The notes: generated by a model not told the origin, from the sequence alone. A stretch of 64,000 bases of DNA from Prorocentrum cordatum (GCA_963575745.1 CAUYUJ010019103.1:18501-82500), one strand, 5' to 3'; shown: positions 21,472 to 31,139, counted from the first letter of the stretch. Made by a program: numbers and translations.

Positions 21472-21486
21472 AATAACTTCGTTATT
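21472..21486. promoter_or_regulatory. Short palindrome, candidate recombination site
   Basis: AATAAC-TTC-GTTATT is a perfect 6 bp inverted repeat around a 3 bp centre, 8 bp from the inner edge of the left repeat. It recurs at 27835-27849, where it is 8 bp from the element's outer edge. Inverted arms around a short core are the usual form of tyrosine-recombinase crossover sites. Confidence 0.4.
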
Positions 21487-21775
21487 CCGACCCCACAACT
21501 CCTGGCGCTTGCACTCGCCTCGCACGGCCCTGGGGGGGGGGGAGGAGGAAGCCTCCCCCAGGAGCGGAGGGTGCGGACCCGACCCATCTGCCCCGCAGCG
21601 CGCGGCCTCTCCGAGGCCAAGCGGGCAGACGCCGGTCGGGCCCGTGGGGGAGCACCACCCACTGCAACGGCGCTCCCGCGGGCCACGCCCGGCGCTGCCA
21701 CCCACTGCCCCCGCGTGCCGGGGGTGCGCCCACGTGTGTGCCGTGCAGACACGACCACCAGACTGCGCGGGGTGC

Positions 21776-23569
21776 TCAGCCATCGCCATCGTCGCTGGAC
21801 GACTCTGCCAAATGGGCTTCCGCGACCGACTGCCGCTCGAGCCGGGAAACGTTAAGGTATTTCATCCACGCGGGCTGATGCCAGCCGCCCGCGCGAAGAA
21901 GGTCGGTGACCGGTCCGCCCCTGGCAGCGATGTCCTGCGCGTGCCCGCGCCTGAACGCGTGAGTGCCGAATGATTCCGCGTCGTGGCGCCCCATTTCGCC
22001 CAGCGCGCGGCGCAGCCGAGCACGTGCCGCGCCTGGGGACCACGCAGCCCAGATGGGCTGATGAGCTGGCTCGCCAACTAGCCAGGCCCCAAGAACGTGT
22101 ACGGGACAGGTGACCGCGCACTCGTCGCACCAGCACTGCCGTGCCATCACCGAGCGGCTCTCGCGGTTCTTTCTCCTGGAGAGGTGCAGCTCGATCTTTT
22201 GATCGCCGACGACGAACGCGGAGGCCACGCAAGCCGCGGCCGCGCCATCTTCAACCCGCACCGCGGGCAGGGCCTCCGAGGGTAGCCGAAGGAGGAATGC
22301 GTAGGCCGCCAGGCACAACATGGCGAAACGGCGACCCTCGTCACTGACGCGCAGGTGCGACACCAGACGGGCGACGTCGCGGCCCTGAAGGGCCATGCGC
22401 GCCTTCGCCTGCCAGCCCGAACGCTTCTCGATGGCGTTCTTAGCGGCGCGAACCGCCGGGTGCCTGAAGACTTCCACGGGCCTTGCGCGCCAACTGCCGC
22501 CGCGGGCGGACGCGCGCGTTGCCGGAAGATGAGAGGCGGGCGCGCGCCGGCATGCCACGAGGCACGCCTTCTTCACGTAAGTCACATAATTGCTGAAGGT
22601 CCCGGCGCACCTGAAGGTCGTGGACCACAGAAGCAGCCCCTCCAGGGTGGGCGGCAGTTCCTTCCCCCGTCGCTTTAAGACGCCCCTTGCGAATGTAACC
22701 CAGCACTCGAACCCGCTGCTGAGCGCGGGCAATGAGCGCGGGCATGCGCCCAGGAGAGCGCTCACCCGGGCCCTGCGCGCCCACGCTTTACCGGCCGCCG
22801 AGGAGGTGATGAGGGCTCTGGCCCGAGCAGCTTCGGCCCGCGGCCCGCGCATGTCACGCCGACCCTCGCGCCCAGCGACTGAGAGCGCCCACCGGACCGC
22901 GGACACGGGGTCCTCCGGGGGAGCTGCATGCGCCCTGCCGCTGTCCTGGCGCCCGCGTTTAGCGCTGCGAGCGACATGCCGCAATTTCGCGCGCGCACCG
23001 TGGAGGATGACGAGACGGATTCGCTCGAGGGCGACCGCGTCGCGATGTCGGTCCTGCGACGGCCGACAAGGGGGGGGCCCGCGACGAACGCGGAACGCGC
23101 AAGCAGACCTGGGGGCAATCCCGGGCGACGGGGCGGGCGCAGGAGAAGCGCCCGCGCTGCCCCTGCCCAGCGCGGCTGGCGCGCCGCCGCGCTGGGCTGC
23201 CGCGATAGCCGCGCGGACCACCTCGCGGGCGTCGCAAGATAATGCCGCGGCGCCCCTGAAGTCTGCCAGGGTGACGCCAACCAAATCGCTCACGGCGTCG
23301 GCGCCGTTATCGGCAAGCAGCTCGGCAGCGGCGAACACAGGAAGAGGGCGTGCCTCAGGGCAAACCGCGCGAAGCTGAGCGAGCAATCCAGCCAGCGCCA
23401 TCGCGCGAACACCGATGACATTCTCCAGGTGCGCCGACAAACCAGAGATGCCCTCGCGCGCCCACAGGCGAAGCGCGACCGCGACGTGCGCGAGGGAGGA
23501 CGCCAACCCCTGCCCGACCTGGCGGGCGCACCCTGACCGATGAGTGAAGGCCAGATCCATTGCACGCAC
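21776..23569 (-). CDS. Tyrosine recombinase of the YR retrotransposon
   Basis: A 597-residue frame. The C-terminal catalytic half carries FLLRLPSEAL (Arg 428), SRRKNRESR (Lys 467), THAFRRGHAQD (His 537, Arg 540), GGWHQP (Trp 563/His 564) and KYLNV (Tyr 571, the nucleophile), the R-K-HxxR-H/W-Y set of tyrosine recombinases. Residues 290-400 look like a core-binding helical domain (GFECWVTFARGVL, GTFSNYVTYVKKAC). Residues 1-250 are Ala/Arg-rich; the first ~150 may derive from the gap after the RT gene. The enzyme would recombine circular element DNA into the genome. Only 18 bp separate it from the RT stop. Confidence 0.85.
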   Translation of the reverse strand: MRAMDLAFTHRSGCARQVGQGLASSLAHVAVALRLWAREGISGLSAHLENVIGVRAMALAGLLAQLRAVCPEARPLPVFAAAELLADNGADAVSDLVGVTLADFRGAAALSCDAREVVRAAIAAAQRGGAPAALGRGSAGASPAPAPSPGIAPRSACAFRVRRGPPPCRPSQDRHRDAVALERIRLVILHGARAKLRHVARSAKRGRQDSGRAHAAPPEDPVSAVRWALSVAGREGRRDMRGPRAEAARARALITSSAAGKAWARRARVSALLGACPRSLPALSSGFECWVTFARGVLKRRGKELPPTLEGLLLWSTTFRCAGTFSNYVTYVKKACLVACRRAPASHLPATRASARGGSWRARPVEVFRHPAVRAAKNAIEKRSGWQAKARMALQGRDVARLVSHLRVSDEGRRFAMLCLAAYAFLLRLPSEALPAVRVEDGAAAACVASAFVVGDQKIELHLSRRKNRESRSVMARQCWCDECAVTCPVHVLGAWLVGEPAHQPIWAAWSPGAARARLRRALGEMGRHDAESFGTHAFRRGHAQDIAARGGPVTDLLRAGGWHQPAWMKYLNVSRLERQSVAEAHLAESSSDDGDG

Positions 23570-23587
23570 GCCCAGCGCCCGAGCCGG

Positions 23588-25936
23588 TCATGGCCGGCGA
23601 TGAGGAAGCCACGCGCTCGGATCGAACCAGGCATCGTCCAGCACCGGAGGAATCCACTCCGCCCCCAAGCGATACAGCAGGGAATATGACTCGCGCGACG
23701 GCAGGTCGGCGATGTTGTCCACCGACGCCACACGCTGAACGTGCAGATTGCAATTCGCATCCAGCGCCATGCGCCAGATTGAGTGGACCAGGCAATTGTG
23801 GTCAAACTGCTTCGCCGCACCGGACCGGACGGCCCACTCGCTGCCTGAATTATCCGAAAAGATGTTCACGCATCGGCCCGACAGGAGCGGCTCAAAGGTG
23901 GCCAGGCCCAGCGCGATGCTGAGCACCTCCAGACCGCCGATTTGATTGTCGCGCCTTTCCCTGAAGAGCCGAAGCAGAGGCTCAGGCGGGGCGACATCGG
24001 TGAAGACAATGCGCCCGTCAATGAAAAGAACCGCGGCCACTCTAGCTGGATTCCCCCGCGCGTCGGAGAGCAATTGGACAGACCTGGTGTCTGGCGCCTG
24101 CCACTCCCGCGTCGTGGTGAAATTTCTGGCGAGCGCTTCGTGCCACCATTGCAGGCAGACTCGCAGGTGCGCCGGGATACTAGGATGGCGCGCCCTTGCG
24201 TGCTCAAACAACGGCGGGAGCAGCGCGCGCCCGAACCGCCCGAAGGTGTGGGAGGCAGCCCAACAGAAGCGGCCTGCCAACTTGGACGCGCGCCCGCGCT
24301 CGAGCGCGCCCTCTTGAAGAGCAGCAGCGATCTCGGCGCGCCACCGGGCGCGCTTCTCCGGCAGCGGCCAGCACACGAGGCCACGCTCGTCAATCGCCAC
24401 AGACAAGCCCAGGACCCCGAGCGGATTGCCGAACAGCAGCTTACCGTCGGCCACAGCGCTCGGGCCCAGAATGATTCTTACCAGTTCGGCGAACTGTCGC
24501 ATTGCGTCGCGCAGCCCTTTCTTACGTTCGGGGCAGAAGAAGTCGTCCACATATCTGAGGACGGGGACGAAAATGAGCCTGCGGCCCAGCGCTGACAGCA
24601 TCGCGCCGATGCGCTCCCAGCTGTGAACGGAGGAAGTCGCTCCGAATGGGGCGGCGAAGTGCTGAGCCACGTAGACGCATGTGCCCACGAGGAACGCGAC
24701 CCATGCGAGGGCGCGATGTTCCGGCAACAGCGGCACGCGCCGGAACGCGGCGTCTATGTCCGCCTTCCAGAGCCCGGGCGCTTCGCCCACGCGCGTCACA
24801 AATGCCTTGCAAGTGCCAAACAGAGCGTCGATGGCTTCATGGCCGAGACGCTCCGTCGGCTGCGACGCCGCGTTGATACGAGAGCGCGACATATCATCTA
24901 CGAGCCGCAGCTTCTCGGACCCGTCCTCTCTCGACTGCCGGACGCCGAACCGCGGCGACAAAACCGCACCGTCGAGCTCGACCGCGCTGAGCGGCGCGGG
25001 ATGGCTCATTCGGCCGAGCTCCGCTTCGGCGATAGTTTTGGTGAGAATCACGGCGGAGTCGCTAGACTCCTTGAGCGTGCCGAGCAGCGCGGCGTTGCCT
25101 CGCTCCGCGCCCGCGGCCAAGTCCGGCAGGCTGAGCGGTACAGGGAAAGATTCCGGACGCCCGTTCCCCGTGCACGGGAGAGGGCCCACGAGAGGCGCGC
25201 CGCGCCGAAAGACTTCCACGCAGGCCGCGTCCTCGTAACCGATTTCGTCGAGCAGTTCGACGAGAAGAGGGCCGTTGATCGACCCTGCGATTGTGCGCAC
25301 ATGGGCATCGCAGCCCGCGAACCAGGCCGCCGTCGCTCCAGAGGCGCGTAGCTCGGCGTCCCTGGCCCGAATTCGCTCGAGAGTCGCTCGCCGCTCACGG
25401 CACACCTGCCGCTCCGAGCGCGCAGCAATCCAATCGATCGCCGCCAAAACATCGCCGGGCACCACCACGGCCTTTTCAAAGGCCTCTTTGTCCTCGAAGG
25501 AGTGAGAACGGGAGAGGACCTCTTCAAGAAAGGCGAGCTTAGGCGCTTCCTCAGCAGACGCAGGCGACGGCAGGTGACAGCAGCCGGCAGTGGCCAGCGC
25601 GCAACCGCGTGCATTGCAACTCGAGGCAGCATTCTGCCGGGCGCGCGAGCCCGCGAGCGTCGCGCGCCACAACGCGCAGCGCCTGATAATCCCATGTGGC
25701 AGCGATACTGGGCCCCATCGCATCCTGCGCTTTGCGAGCGCGAGCGCTCGAGCCTGCCGGGGGCGTTCGCGCGCCTCCTGGCCCAGCGGGCGGGCGGCCC
25801 TCGCGTCGCGAACGGACCGCGAGTGTTGACTGGCACCCAAGCCCTGGACGACGCGGCAACAACGCGGCGCCCTCCTGCCAGCGCGCGCGCGCGCGCCTGC
25901 GGGTCCCACGGGACGGTGGCTGAGGTTGGCGCCCAT
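23588..25936 (-). CDS. Reverse transcriptase-RNase H of the YR retrotransposon
   Basis: A 782-residue frame. RT motifs are LSPRFGVRQS and KLRLVDDMSRSRIN (fingers), LWKADIDAAFRRV (motif A, Asp 393), HFAAPFGATSS (motif B) and RYVDDFF (motif C, Asp 464-465). RNase H follows, with LLSDARG (Asp 625), GGLEVLSIALG (Glu 670), IFSDNSGSEW (Asp 695) and DNIADLPSR (Asp 744), the arrangement used by DIRS-class elements. All catalytic residues are present and there is no internal stop. Residues 1-130 are Arg/Ala/Cys-rich and may precede the real start; residues 130-300 are an unknown linker domain. Confidence 0.88.
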   Translation of the reverse strand: MGANLSHRPVGPAGARARAGRRAPRCCRVVQGLGASQHSRSVRDARAARPLGQEARERPRQARALALAKRRMRWGPVSLPHGIIRRCALWRATLAGSRARQNAASSCNARGCALATAGCCHLPSPASAEEAPKLAFLEEVLSRSHSFEDKEAFEKAVVVPGDVLAAIDWIAARSERQVCRERRATLERIRARDAELRASGATAAWFAGCDAHVRTIAGSINGPLLVELLDEIGYEDAACVEVFRRGAPLVGPLPCTGNGRPESFPVPLSLPDLAAGAERGNAALLGTLKESSDSAVILTKTIAEAELGRMSHPAPLSAVELDGAVLSPRFGVRQSREDGSEKLRLVDDMSRSRINAASQPTERLGHEAIDALFGTCKAFVTRVGEAPGLWKADIDAAFRRVPLLPEHRALAWVAFLVGTCVYVAQHFAAPFGATSSVHSWERIGAMLSALGRRLIFVPVLRYVDDFFCPERKKGLRDAMRQFAELVRIILGPSAVADGKLLFGNPLGVLGLSVAIDERGLVCWPLPEKRARWRAEIAAALQEGALERGRASKLAGRFCWAASHTFGRFGRALLPPLFEHARARHPSIPAHLRVCLQWWHEALARNFTTTREWQAPDTRSVQLLSDARGNPARVAAVLFIDGRIVFTDVAPPEPLLRLFRERRDNQIGGLEVLSIALGLATFEPLLSGRCVNIFSDNSGSEWAVRSGAAKQFDHNCLVHSIWRMALDANCNLHVQRVASVDNIADLPSRESYSLLYRLGAEWIPPVLDDAWFDPSAWLPHRRP

Positions 25937-26039
25937 TCGTTGTTATTCAAGTGCCAACGTGGCGCGCGATGCACGTCCTCATCGGCGCGCGTCCCGCACA
26001 TCGCCGCGCGCCGCGGGCTGCGCGTGCCTCCGGCGGGCG

Positions 26040-27410
26040 TCAGGCGCGCGGCTTCTTCTGAGGAGAATACACCGTTCGCGAATCCCAGGAGCGCTTGTTG
26101 TAATCCCCGCGATAGGATCGGGACTGCCACCCGTCGGCTCTGGAATCGCGGTCGTTCTTCCAGGAAGTGACGGCGGCGCCCCCCGCGGCTCCCACGGCGC
26201 CCGCGGCGCTCGCGGCGCTCGCACTCTGCCCGCGCGCTGCCGCGGCGCTTTTCCCTGCACCCTTGCCGGCCGGCGCGGCAACCTGCGCGACAGCGGTGGC
26301 GCAACGCGAACAAGGGATTCGGCGACGCGGCCTTAAGAGCCCGATCATATTCCGCTTCCGCCGCGCGGAGCAGCCCGACGTCAAGCGACAGCGCCGCAAC
26401 GTTCACCTGCGCGCCGACGCGCGCCCGAGAATAACGCGCCGAAGCATGGCGCGGAGCTGCGGCCTGGAAGCCTGCCGCGCCGGCGGCGGCACGCTCGGCC
26501 CACGTCCTCCGCACAAGGCGGTCGTAGACCAAGGCAACCTGGGCCTTCCGTCCCTGCAGGGGGGCATCCAGTGCAACCTGGGCAAGCGCGCCCACTTCGG
26601 CGACCAGCGGACGGGCGCCAATGTCGACTCGCCTGGAGAACAACGTGTTTGTGAGCCATGGCGCTCGTGTACGAAATCTGATCAGTGACCGCGGCCGCCA
26701 CGCTCCACGCGTCGTAAGCTTGGTGCCATGGCGTCCACGCCAGAAGCGGCTGGCTCTCCGCCGCGGTTCCCCGTCCGAACGCTCTGGCCAACGCGGCCGC
26801 CTCTTTCGACTCGGGCTCGTCATCGTCGGGAGAGCCGCCCGCGCCGCGCGCGCAAAGCGGCTGGAACTTCGCGAGCTCAGTATAAATGAACGGGCGCGCG
26901 ATTCCCCTGGATTTCGCGCGCTGCACCTCGGTGGCCAGCGCATCGGTCTTCGCTGACCTGAGCGAACGATGGAAACGCGCCAGCGCGCCGGGGCGAAGCC
27001 GCGCGGCAGCCTCGGCCACAGGGACTCCGGAAGGTCCCTCAAGCTGATCTGGGCCAGGCCAGCGCCGATGTCGACATGCTCTCCCTTCGGCGGGAGCCCA
27101 GGATTCTGCAGCAACCGAACCGAAACGACCCGCCGAAGCCGGCGCGGGCCCCGCGGCACCCGGCGCACTCGCCTTGGCTGCCGCCACCGTCGCGCGATCC
27201 AGAGCGCGCCGCAGGACGCCCTTCGTCAGCGCCGTCGCGCCATCGGCATCCTTCAAATCGCCGAATTGAAGATTGGCCAATTCTTCTGGCATCGTCAGCC
27301 CATTGGCTGCCAGGCAATCAATGGCGCCCTTGAACTGGATATCAGTCCACTTCGCGCCCACAACAGGGTCAGACTGCAAGAAGGCAAGCATCGCCATCGC
27401 AATCACAGCG
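26040..27410 (-). pseudogene. Gag-like protein of the YR retrotransposon, frame broken
   Basis: A likely start is MAMLAFLQSDPVVGAKWTDI near 27404, with NGLTMPEELANLQFGDLKDA following. The reading leaves this frame near 26650, continues as IGARPLVAEVGALAQVALDA, and finishes in a third frame with SWKNDRDSRADGW, SYRGDYNKRSWDS and KKPRA before a stop at 26040. The C-terminal part is Ala/Gly/Ser-rich and basic, as expected of a nucleic-acid-binding Gag tail; no zinc knuckle is seen. At least two frame changes make this copy non-functional unless they are assembly errors in GC-rich DNA. Confidence 0.6.
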
Positions 27411-27491
27411 CCACGGGGCACGAGCGAGAACCACGCCAGCTGAAGCCCGCTCGCTTGCATGCCAGCGCGCCATGGTGACGAATGAGAGCGT

Positions 27492-27857
27492 GCCAACGAC
27501 AGCTCGTGGTCACTATGGACCAGAAGAGAGGGCCCCATTGGGCACGTGAACGCAGCAGGCCGCTATGGGCCGCAACGAAGCCACTATGGGCCGCAAGGAA
27601 GCCACTATGGGCCGAGCGAAGCCCCCAGAGGGCGGAGGGCCGAAACCCGACACACGGCACGGTATTTATATCCCGCCCCAGTGCCAGGCGGAGGAAGCAC
27701 GGCACGGCACTGCACCACACGACGCGAGCGGGAGGCGGAAGAGGGTCGACCAGCGCGCGGCCGACCAGCCGAGCGAGGGCGCCCCCGCGGCCAGCCGCGG
27801 GGTCGTTCACAGCGCGGGCGGATTTGTGCCAAGCAATAACTTCGTTATTCCGACCCC
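27492..27857. repeat. 366 bp direct terminal repeat, right copy
   Basis: Same sequence and orientation as 21129-21494. Its outer end (GACCCC) overlaps the start of the 95 bp duplication by three bases. It lies at the 5' side of the element's genes, so it would contain the promoter if the element is transcribed. Confidence 0.92.
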
Positions 27858-27949
27858 TCCGGTTCGGCGAGGAGCCCCTGTCGGCGCAGGCGGCGCTGTC
27901 CTTTTTGGACGGGCCGTTTCGCACGGCAGCGGGCCTTCCCGTTCGCGGG
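27855..27949 (+). repeat. 95 bp flanking duplication, right copy
   Basis: Matches 21026-21120 base for base by eye. After it the sequence (AGGCCTGCG) is the true continuation of the interrupted frame. Confidence 0.9.
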
Positions 27950-28380
27950 AGGCCTGCGCCGCCGAGGGCGGAAGGGGCCCCTGCCCCGAAGCGCCGGCTG
28001 GCGTACGCCGAGGCGACGCCGGAGGAGCGGGAGCGCAAGCGCGCGCGCCAGGAGGCCAGCGGCGGCGGCCCCAAGGGCAGGGGCGGGAAGAGCAGCAAGG
28101 GGCGCGGCGGCAAAAACGGCGGCAAGGGCAAAAGAAAGAAGGGTGCCAAGGGGAAGGGCAAGGGCAAGGCCCAGGGCAAAGCGCCCGCCGCGCCCGCGGC
28201 CGAGCCCGCCGCCAGGGCCCGGCGCCCTCTGTGGCCCCAGCGCCGGCGGCAGCCCCGACCGCAGTGGCGCGGGCCAAAGCCGCTGCTGACGCGGCGGCCG
28301 CGGTCCACGCCAAGGCCGCCCCAGCGGCCGCCGGCAGCGCCGACCCCCCCCCTTCGGGGGCGGGGGCGGTGGTGGCCTGA
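27855..28380 (+). pseudogene. Interrupted open frame, right part (basic Gly/Lys-rich tail)
   Basis: It begins with the duplicated 95 bp and continues RPAPPRAEGAPAPKRRLAYA, ATPEERERKRARQEAS and a long Gly/Lys/Arg-rich stretch (KGRGGKNGGKGKRKKGAKGK), then moves frame into an Ala/Pro-rich end at TGA 28378-28380. The basic tail suits RNA or DNA binding or nuclear targeting. Together with 20624-21123 it forms one gene split by the retroelement. Confidence 0.5.
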
Positions 28381-28560
28381 GCGCCCACCCCACCGGCGTC
28401 GCATTATGAGGGGGCCTCACCACACCCCCGGCGGCGCCGCAGCGGAACGTGGTGGGATTGGTTATACAGGCTGATGCTTAGTTTCGCCCCCCCCTCCCCC
28501 CCCCTCCCCCCCCCTTTTCGCCTGCCCCCTCCCTCCGCTCCCCTCCCGGCCCCTGCCCCG

Positions 28561-28846
28561 GCGGGCGTTCGAGGTTGCCGTGGCGACGAAGACGCTCGCG
28601 GATGTCGGGCCCTGGTGGGTGCGTGGGCACGCGGGTGTTTTCGCCCCTTCAGTTCCTCCTTCGCCCGTCCTTCCCCTCGGGCCCTTCCCTGCTCCTCCCC
28701 TCGGCGGGCGTTCGAGGTTACTGTGGCGGCGAAGACGCTCGTGGGTGTCTGGCCCTTGCGGGTGCGGGGGTTCGCGGGCGCACTCGTCCCCTCGGCTCCT
28801 CCTTCGTCCGTCGCCCCCCCGCTCCGCCCTCCTGCCCCTCCCCTGC
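28561..28846. repeat. Two-copy tandem repeat, 143 bp period, in C-rich DNA
   Basis: GCGGGCGTTCGAGGTT starts at 28561 and 28704, followed in both by AAGACGCTCG and later CTCCTCCTTCG. Around it, 28470-28975 is mostly poly-C/CT with no recognisable gene. Confidence 0.7.
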
Positions 28847-29023
28847 CCCCCTTTTTTTCCGCCCCCCCCCCCCTGGCCCCTCGCCCCCCCCCCCCCCCCC
28901 CCTTTCCGCCCCTCCCCCCCCCGGGCCCCTCTTGCCCCCCCCCTCCCCCCACCCGCCCTCCCCCACCACTGCGGGCTTCGCTTTGTCCATCCTCCCTCGT
29001 CTACCAAGGCATTTATTTTCCAG

Positions 29024-29139
29024 GCCCCTGGCACGGGGCCCTCTCCCGCCCGCCGCGCGACGGCGACTCGGCGGAGGACGAGGACGAGGACGAGGAAAAG
29101 GTTCTTTACAAAGGGCGGGCCTGCCGATTACAAGTTTGA
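29024..29139 (+). CDS. Possible terminal exon, acidic
   Basis: A good acceptor, CATTTATTTTCCAG, ends at 29023. The following frame reads GDSAEDEDEDEEKVLYKG and stops at 29139. An alternative frame ending GGPADYKFDETFGKEGH at 29167 is equally open. No family is recognised. The stretch 29140-29690 has no feature I can support. Confidence 0.25.
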
Positions 29140-29759
29140 CGAGACGTTCGGTAAAGAAGGTCATTGATCCTGCTTGGGCGGGGCAAACAATGCCACGAGG
29201 TCATCTTCGAGCGGAGGGGCAGGTCAACCCGTCGATTTCCACCGCCGCTGACGCCCACAGCGGAAATGGAGTCGAGCTTCGCCTGACCCGTCGCTGGCAA
29301 GAGGTTCCAACGCTCATGAACAACGAGCGCGGCGCGGAGCAGAACGGGCGCGACGCGACCACACACACACACCAACAAAAAAAAACTTACAGCCAGGACA
29401 GGGCCCAGAAGGCTTCCAGCCAGGACGGAGCATCCAGCAACCCCACCGGGAGGCGACACGCGCTGCTCCAGCAACGCAGCCTCCTCTCCCTCTCGTACAT
29501 ATCCTCTCGGTTACGCCCCCCCCTCGTTCGTTGCCTCCCGCTACCTCGTTACGCACGTTTTCAAGAGCCCCCCATTCCTCTCCTTCTGCCCCACCGCCCT
29601 CGCCCTCGCCCCCTCGCTATGCGCGCGCACGCGCCTTGCTCAAGCCCGCCCCCTTCCCCCGTCACTCGTTTCCGCCATGCGTCGCACGCCTGGCTCAAAT
29701 CTCCGAGCTCCCACGGCGGTTCCCGCCCCCGATAAATTCACCGCGCACTCCGAAAGGCT

Positions 29760-30600
29760 TCCAGCCAAGCAGGCACGCCGCCCAGAGGATGGAAGCTCGC
29801 GCCACGCCCAAAGGACGTTTTGCCGGGTTCTTTGACAGTGATCGAAAAAGGCGGTCGAGGCGTGGCCTTTGTGCGCCCGGTGGAAAAGACGCGCTCTCCA
29901 AAGTGGTCTCCGCGCGACGATTGGCTGCCAGCCGGCCATCCAGTCGTCGATCCAGTCGATGCCCCCAGTGGCCGGCCATCCAGGCACGACGGCCATCCAC
30001 AGCCACCCAGCCGCAGCCAACCATCGGCCGCCGATCTGTCGGACACCCTCGGCCACCATCGAGCAAGAGCCCCCGCAAGGCGAAGAAGACGGACAGGCGA
30101 GGGCAGGTGGGCCGCGGAGAGAGGCGGAGCGCAGGGCGGCACTTCTGGAGGGCATCGCAGCAGCAGAGGGCGACGCAAGGGAGGCGGCCGCGGAGGCCAG
30201 TTTTGGCGGGCGCCCAGGGTCGCCCGCGCCAGCCCCCGCACGCCTCAGCATCGTTTGCGCCAGCCTCGCGCACGCAGCTTTGGAGGTGGCTGCAAGCGAG
30301 GCGAGGCTCGCGCGCGCGGGGGCCCAACGCGCCGCCCGTCCTGTGCGAGGCGTGGAAGGCGCCGCCTCCGTGCCAGCCCAAGGCGTCGGGGAGGGCGCCG
30401 CCGCCTGAGGCGCTTTTCGGCCGTGTGGCGCGCGGCATGCTGGTCGACGCGCACGGGCCCAAGGCGCCGCCGCCCGCCCTCCCCAAGTCGCCGCCACTCA
30501 ACGAGCCCAGGCCGCCGCCGCCCGAACTGCCCGTGGACCTGATGACCCAGGCGGACAACAGAGAGAGGCAACGCAATGCGCTAGGGCTTCCAGCACGAAG
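29760..30600 (+). pseudogene. Possible degenerate coding region, unknown
   Basis: Coding-like composition alternates between frames: REAERRAALLEGIAAAEGD and LEVAASEARLARAGAQ in one, then PPEALFGRVARGMLVDAHG and VDLMTQADNRERQRNALG in another. The minus strand is also open. It may be a decayed gene with frameshifts or GC-biased non-coding DNA. No family is recognised. Confidence 0.2.
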
Positions 30601-30610
30601 CCAGTGCAAG

Positions 30611-30850
30611 TGCCAGCCTGAGGCTTTCAGCCAAGTGGCAGCCTGCCAGTGCCAGCGTCAGGCTTTCAGCCTCAGGCTTTCAGTCCATTGGCAACGCGAT
30701 GCCGTTGAACGCAGCAAGTGGCATCGCGGCGCCAGAGGTGGGCCGCTGCATGTGCCAGCCTGAAGCGTTCAGCCAAGCGCAGCCTGCATATTCCAACATG
30801 AATCTTCCAGACTGAGACTTTCAGTCCAGTGGCAGCGCGATGCTTTCAAC
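30611..30850. repeat. Two-copy tandem repeat, 142 bp period
   Basis: TGCCAGCCTGAGGCTTTCAG at 30611 and TGCCAGCCTGAAGCGTTCAG at 30753. Both copies end with TTCAGTCCA-TGGCA-CGCGATGC. Confidence 0.7.
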
Positions 30851-30854
30851 GCCG

Positions 30855-31010
30855 CCAGTGAAAATCACCATCACCACCATCATCATGAACACCATCACCA
30901 CAATCATCGCCACTATCATCACATTCGTGCCCATCATCACAATCATCACCACCATCATCAGCACCGTCACCGCCGCCATCAGCATCACAACCATGAGAAT
31001 GAAGACTGCG
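30855..31010. repeat. (ATC)n/(CAC) trinucleotide tract
   Basis: Imperfect CATCAC triplets on the plus strand. At 13 kb the same microsatellite type, palindrome and minisatellite occur in the opposite left-to-right order. Confidence 0.8.
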
Positions 31011-31023
31011 AAAAGCAAGGTTT

Positions 31024-31090
31024 CCGAACTTGCGTGCGTGCAGAACGCGAGGGGATTCCGAACCTGCATGCATGCATATTCTGTTCAGTT
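31024..31090. repeat. TGCATGCATGCA palindromic motif
   Basis: CCGAACTTGCGTGCGTGCAG, then CCGAACCTGCATGCATGCAT and ATTCTG. Related to 13155-13211. Confidence 0.6.
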
Positions 31091-31139
31091 CGAGCAAAAT
31101 TCAATTTAGTTCAAATGGCACGGCAGCTGCCGTAAGGCT

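Larger units (their letters stand above)
21129..21494. repeat. 366 bp direct terminal repeat, left copy
   Basis: Begins GCCAACGACAGCTCGTGGTC and ends CGTTATTCCGACCCC. It is offset by exactly 6363 bases from the right copy. I see one difference (A/G at 21196) in the full length. It contains three 21 bp iterons, an A/T-rich TATTTATATCCC (21300), and a short palindrome near its right end. Confidence 0.92.
21121..27857 (-). mobile_element. Tyrosine-recombinase retrotransposon (DIRS/Ngaro class)
   Basis: On the minus strand the order is direct repeat, gag, RT-RNase H, tyrosine recombinase, direct repeat. An RT of this type next to a tyrosine recombinase, with no DDE integrase or protease, defines the YR retrotransposons. 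Such elements are copied to circular DNA and inserted by the recombinase. The ends here are two 366 bp direct repeats (21129-21494, 27492-27857), not the inverted repeats of classical DIRS. The element lies inside an open frame, 95 bp of which is duplicated outside both ends. RT and recombinase frames are intact; gag has frame changes. Confidence 0.85.

Noticed and set aside
21472-21486. Resemblance of AATAACTTCGTTATT to a loxP arm, hinting at an engineered site
   Set aside because: Only partial similarity, no 34 bp loxP, and it sits symmetrically in a natural element's repeats.
25048-27168. 706-residue minus-strand frame as a single protein
   Set aside because: It overlaps the true RT frame and mixes a piece of gag with out-of-frame RT sequence.
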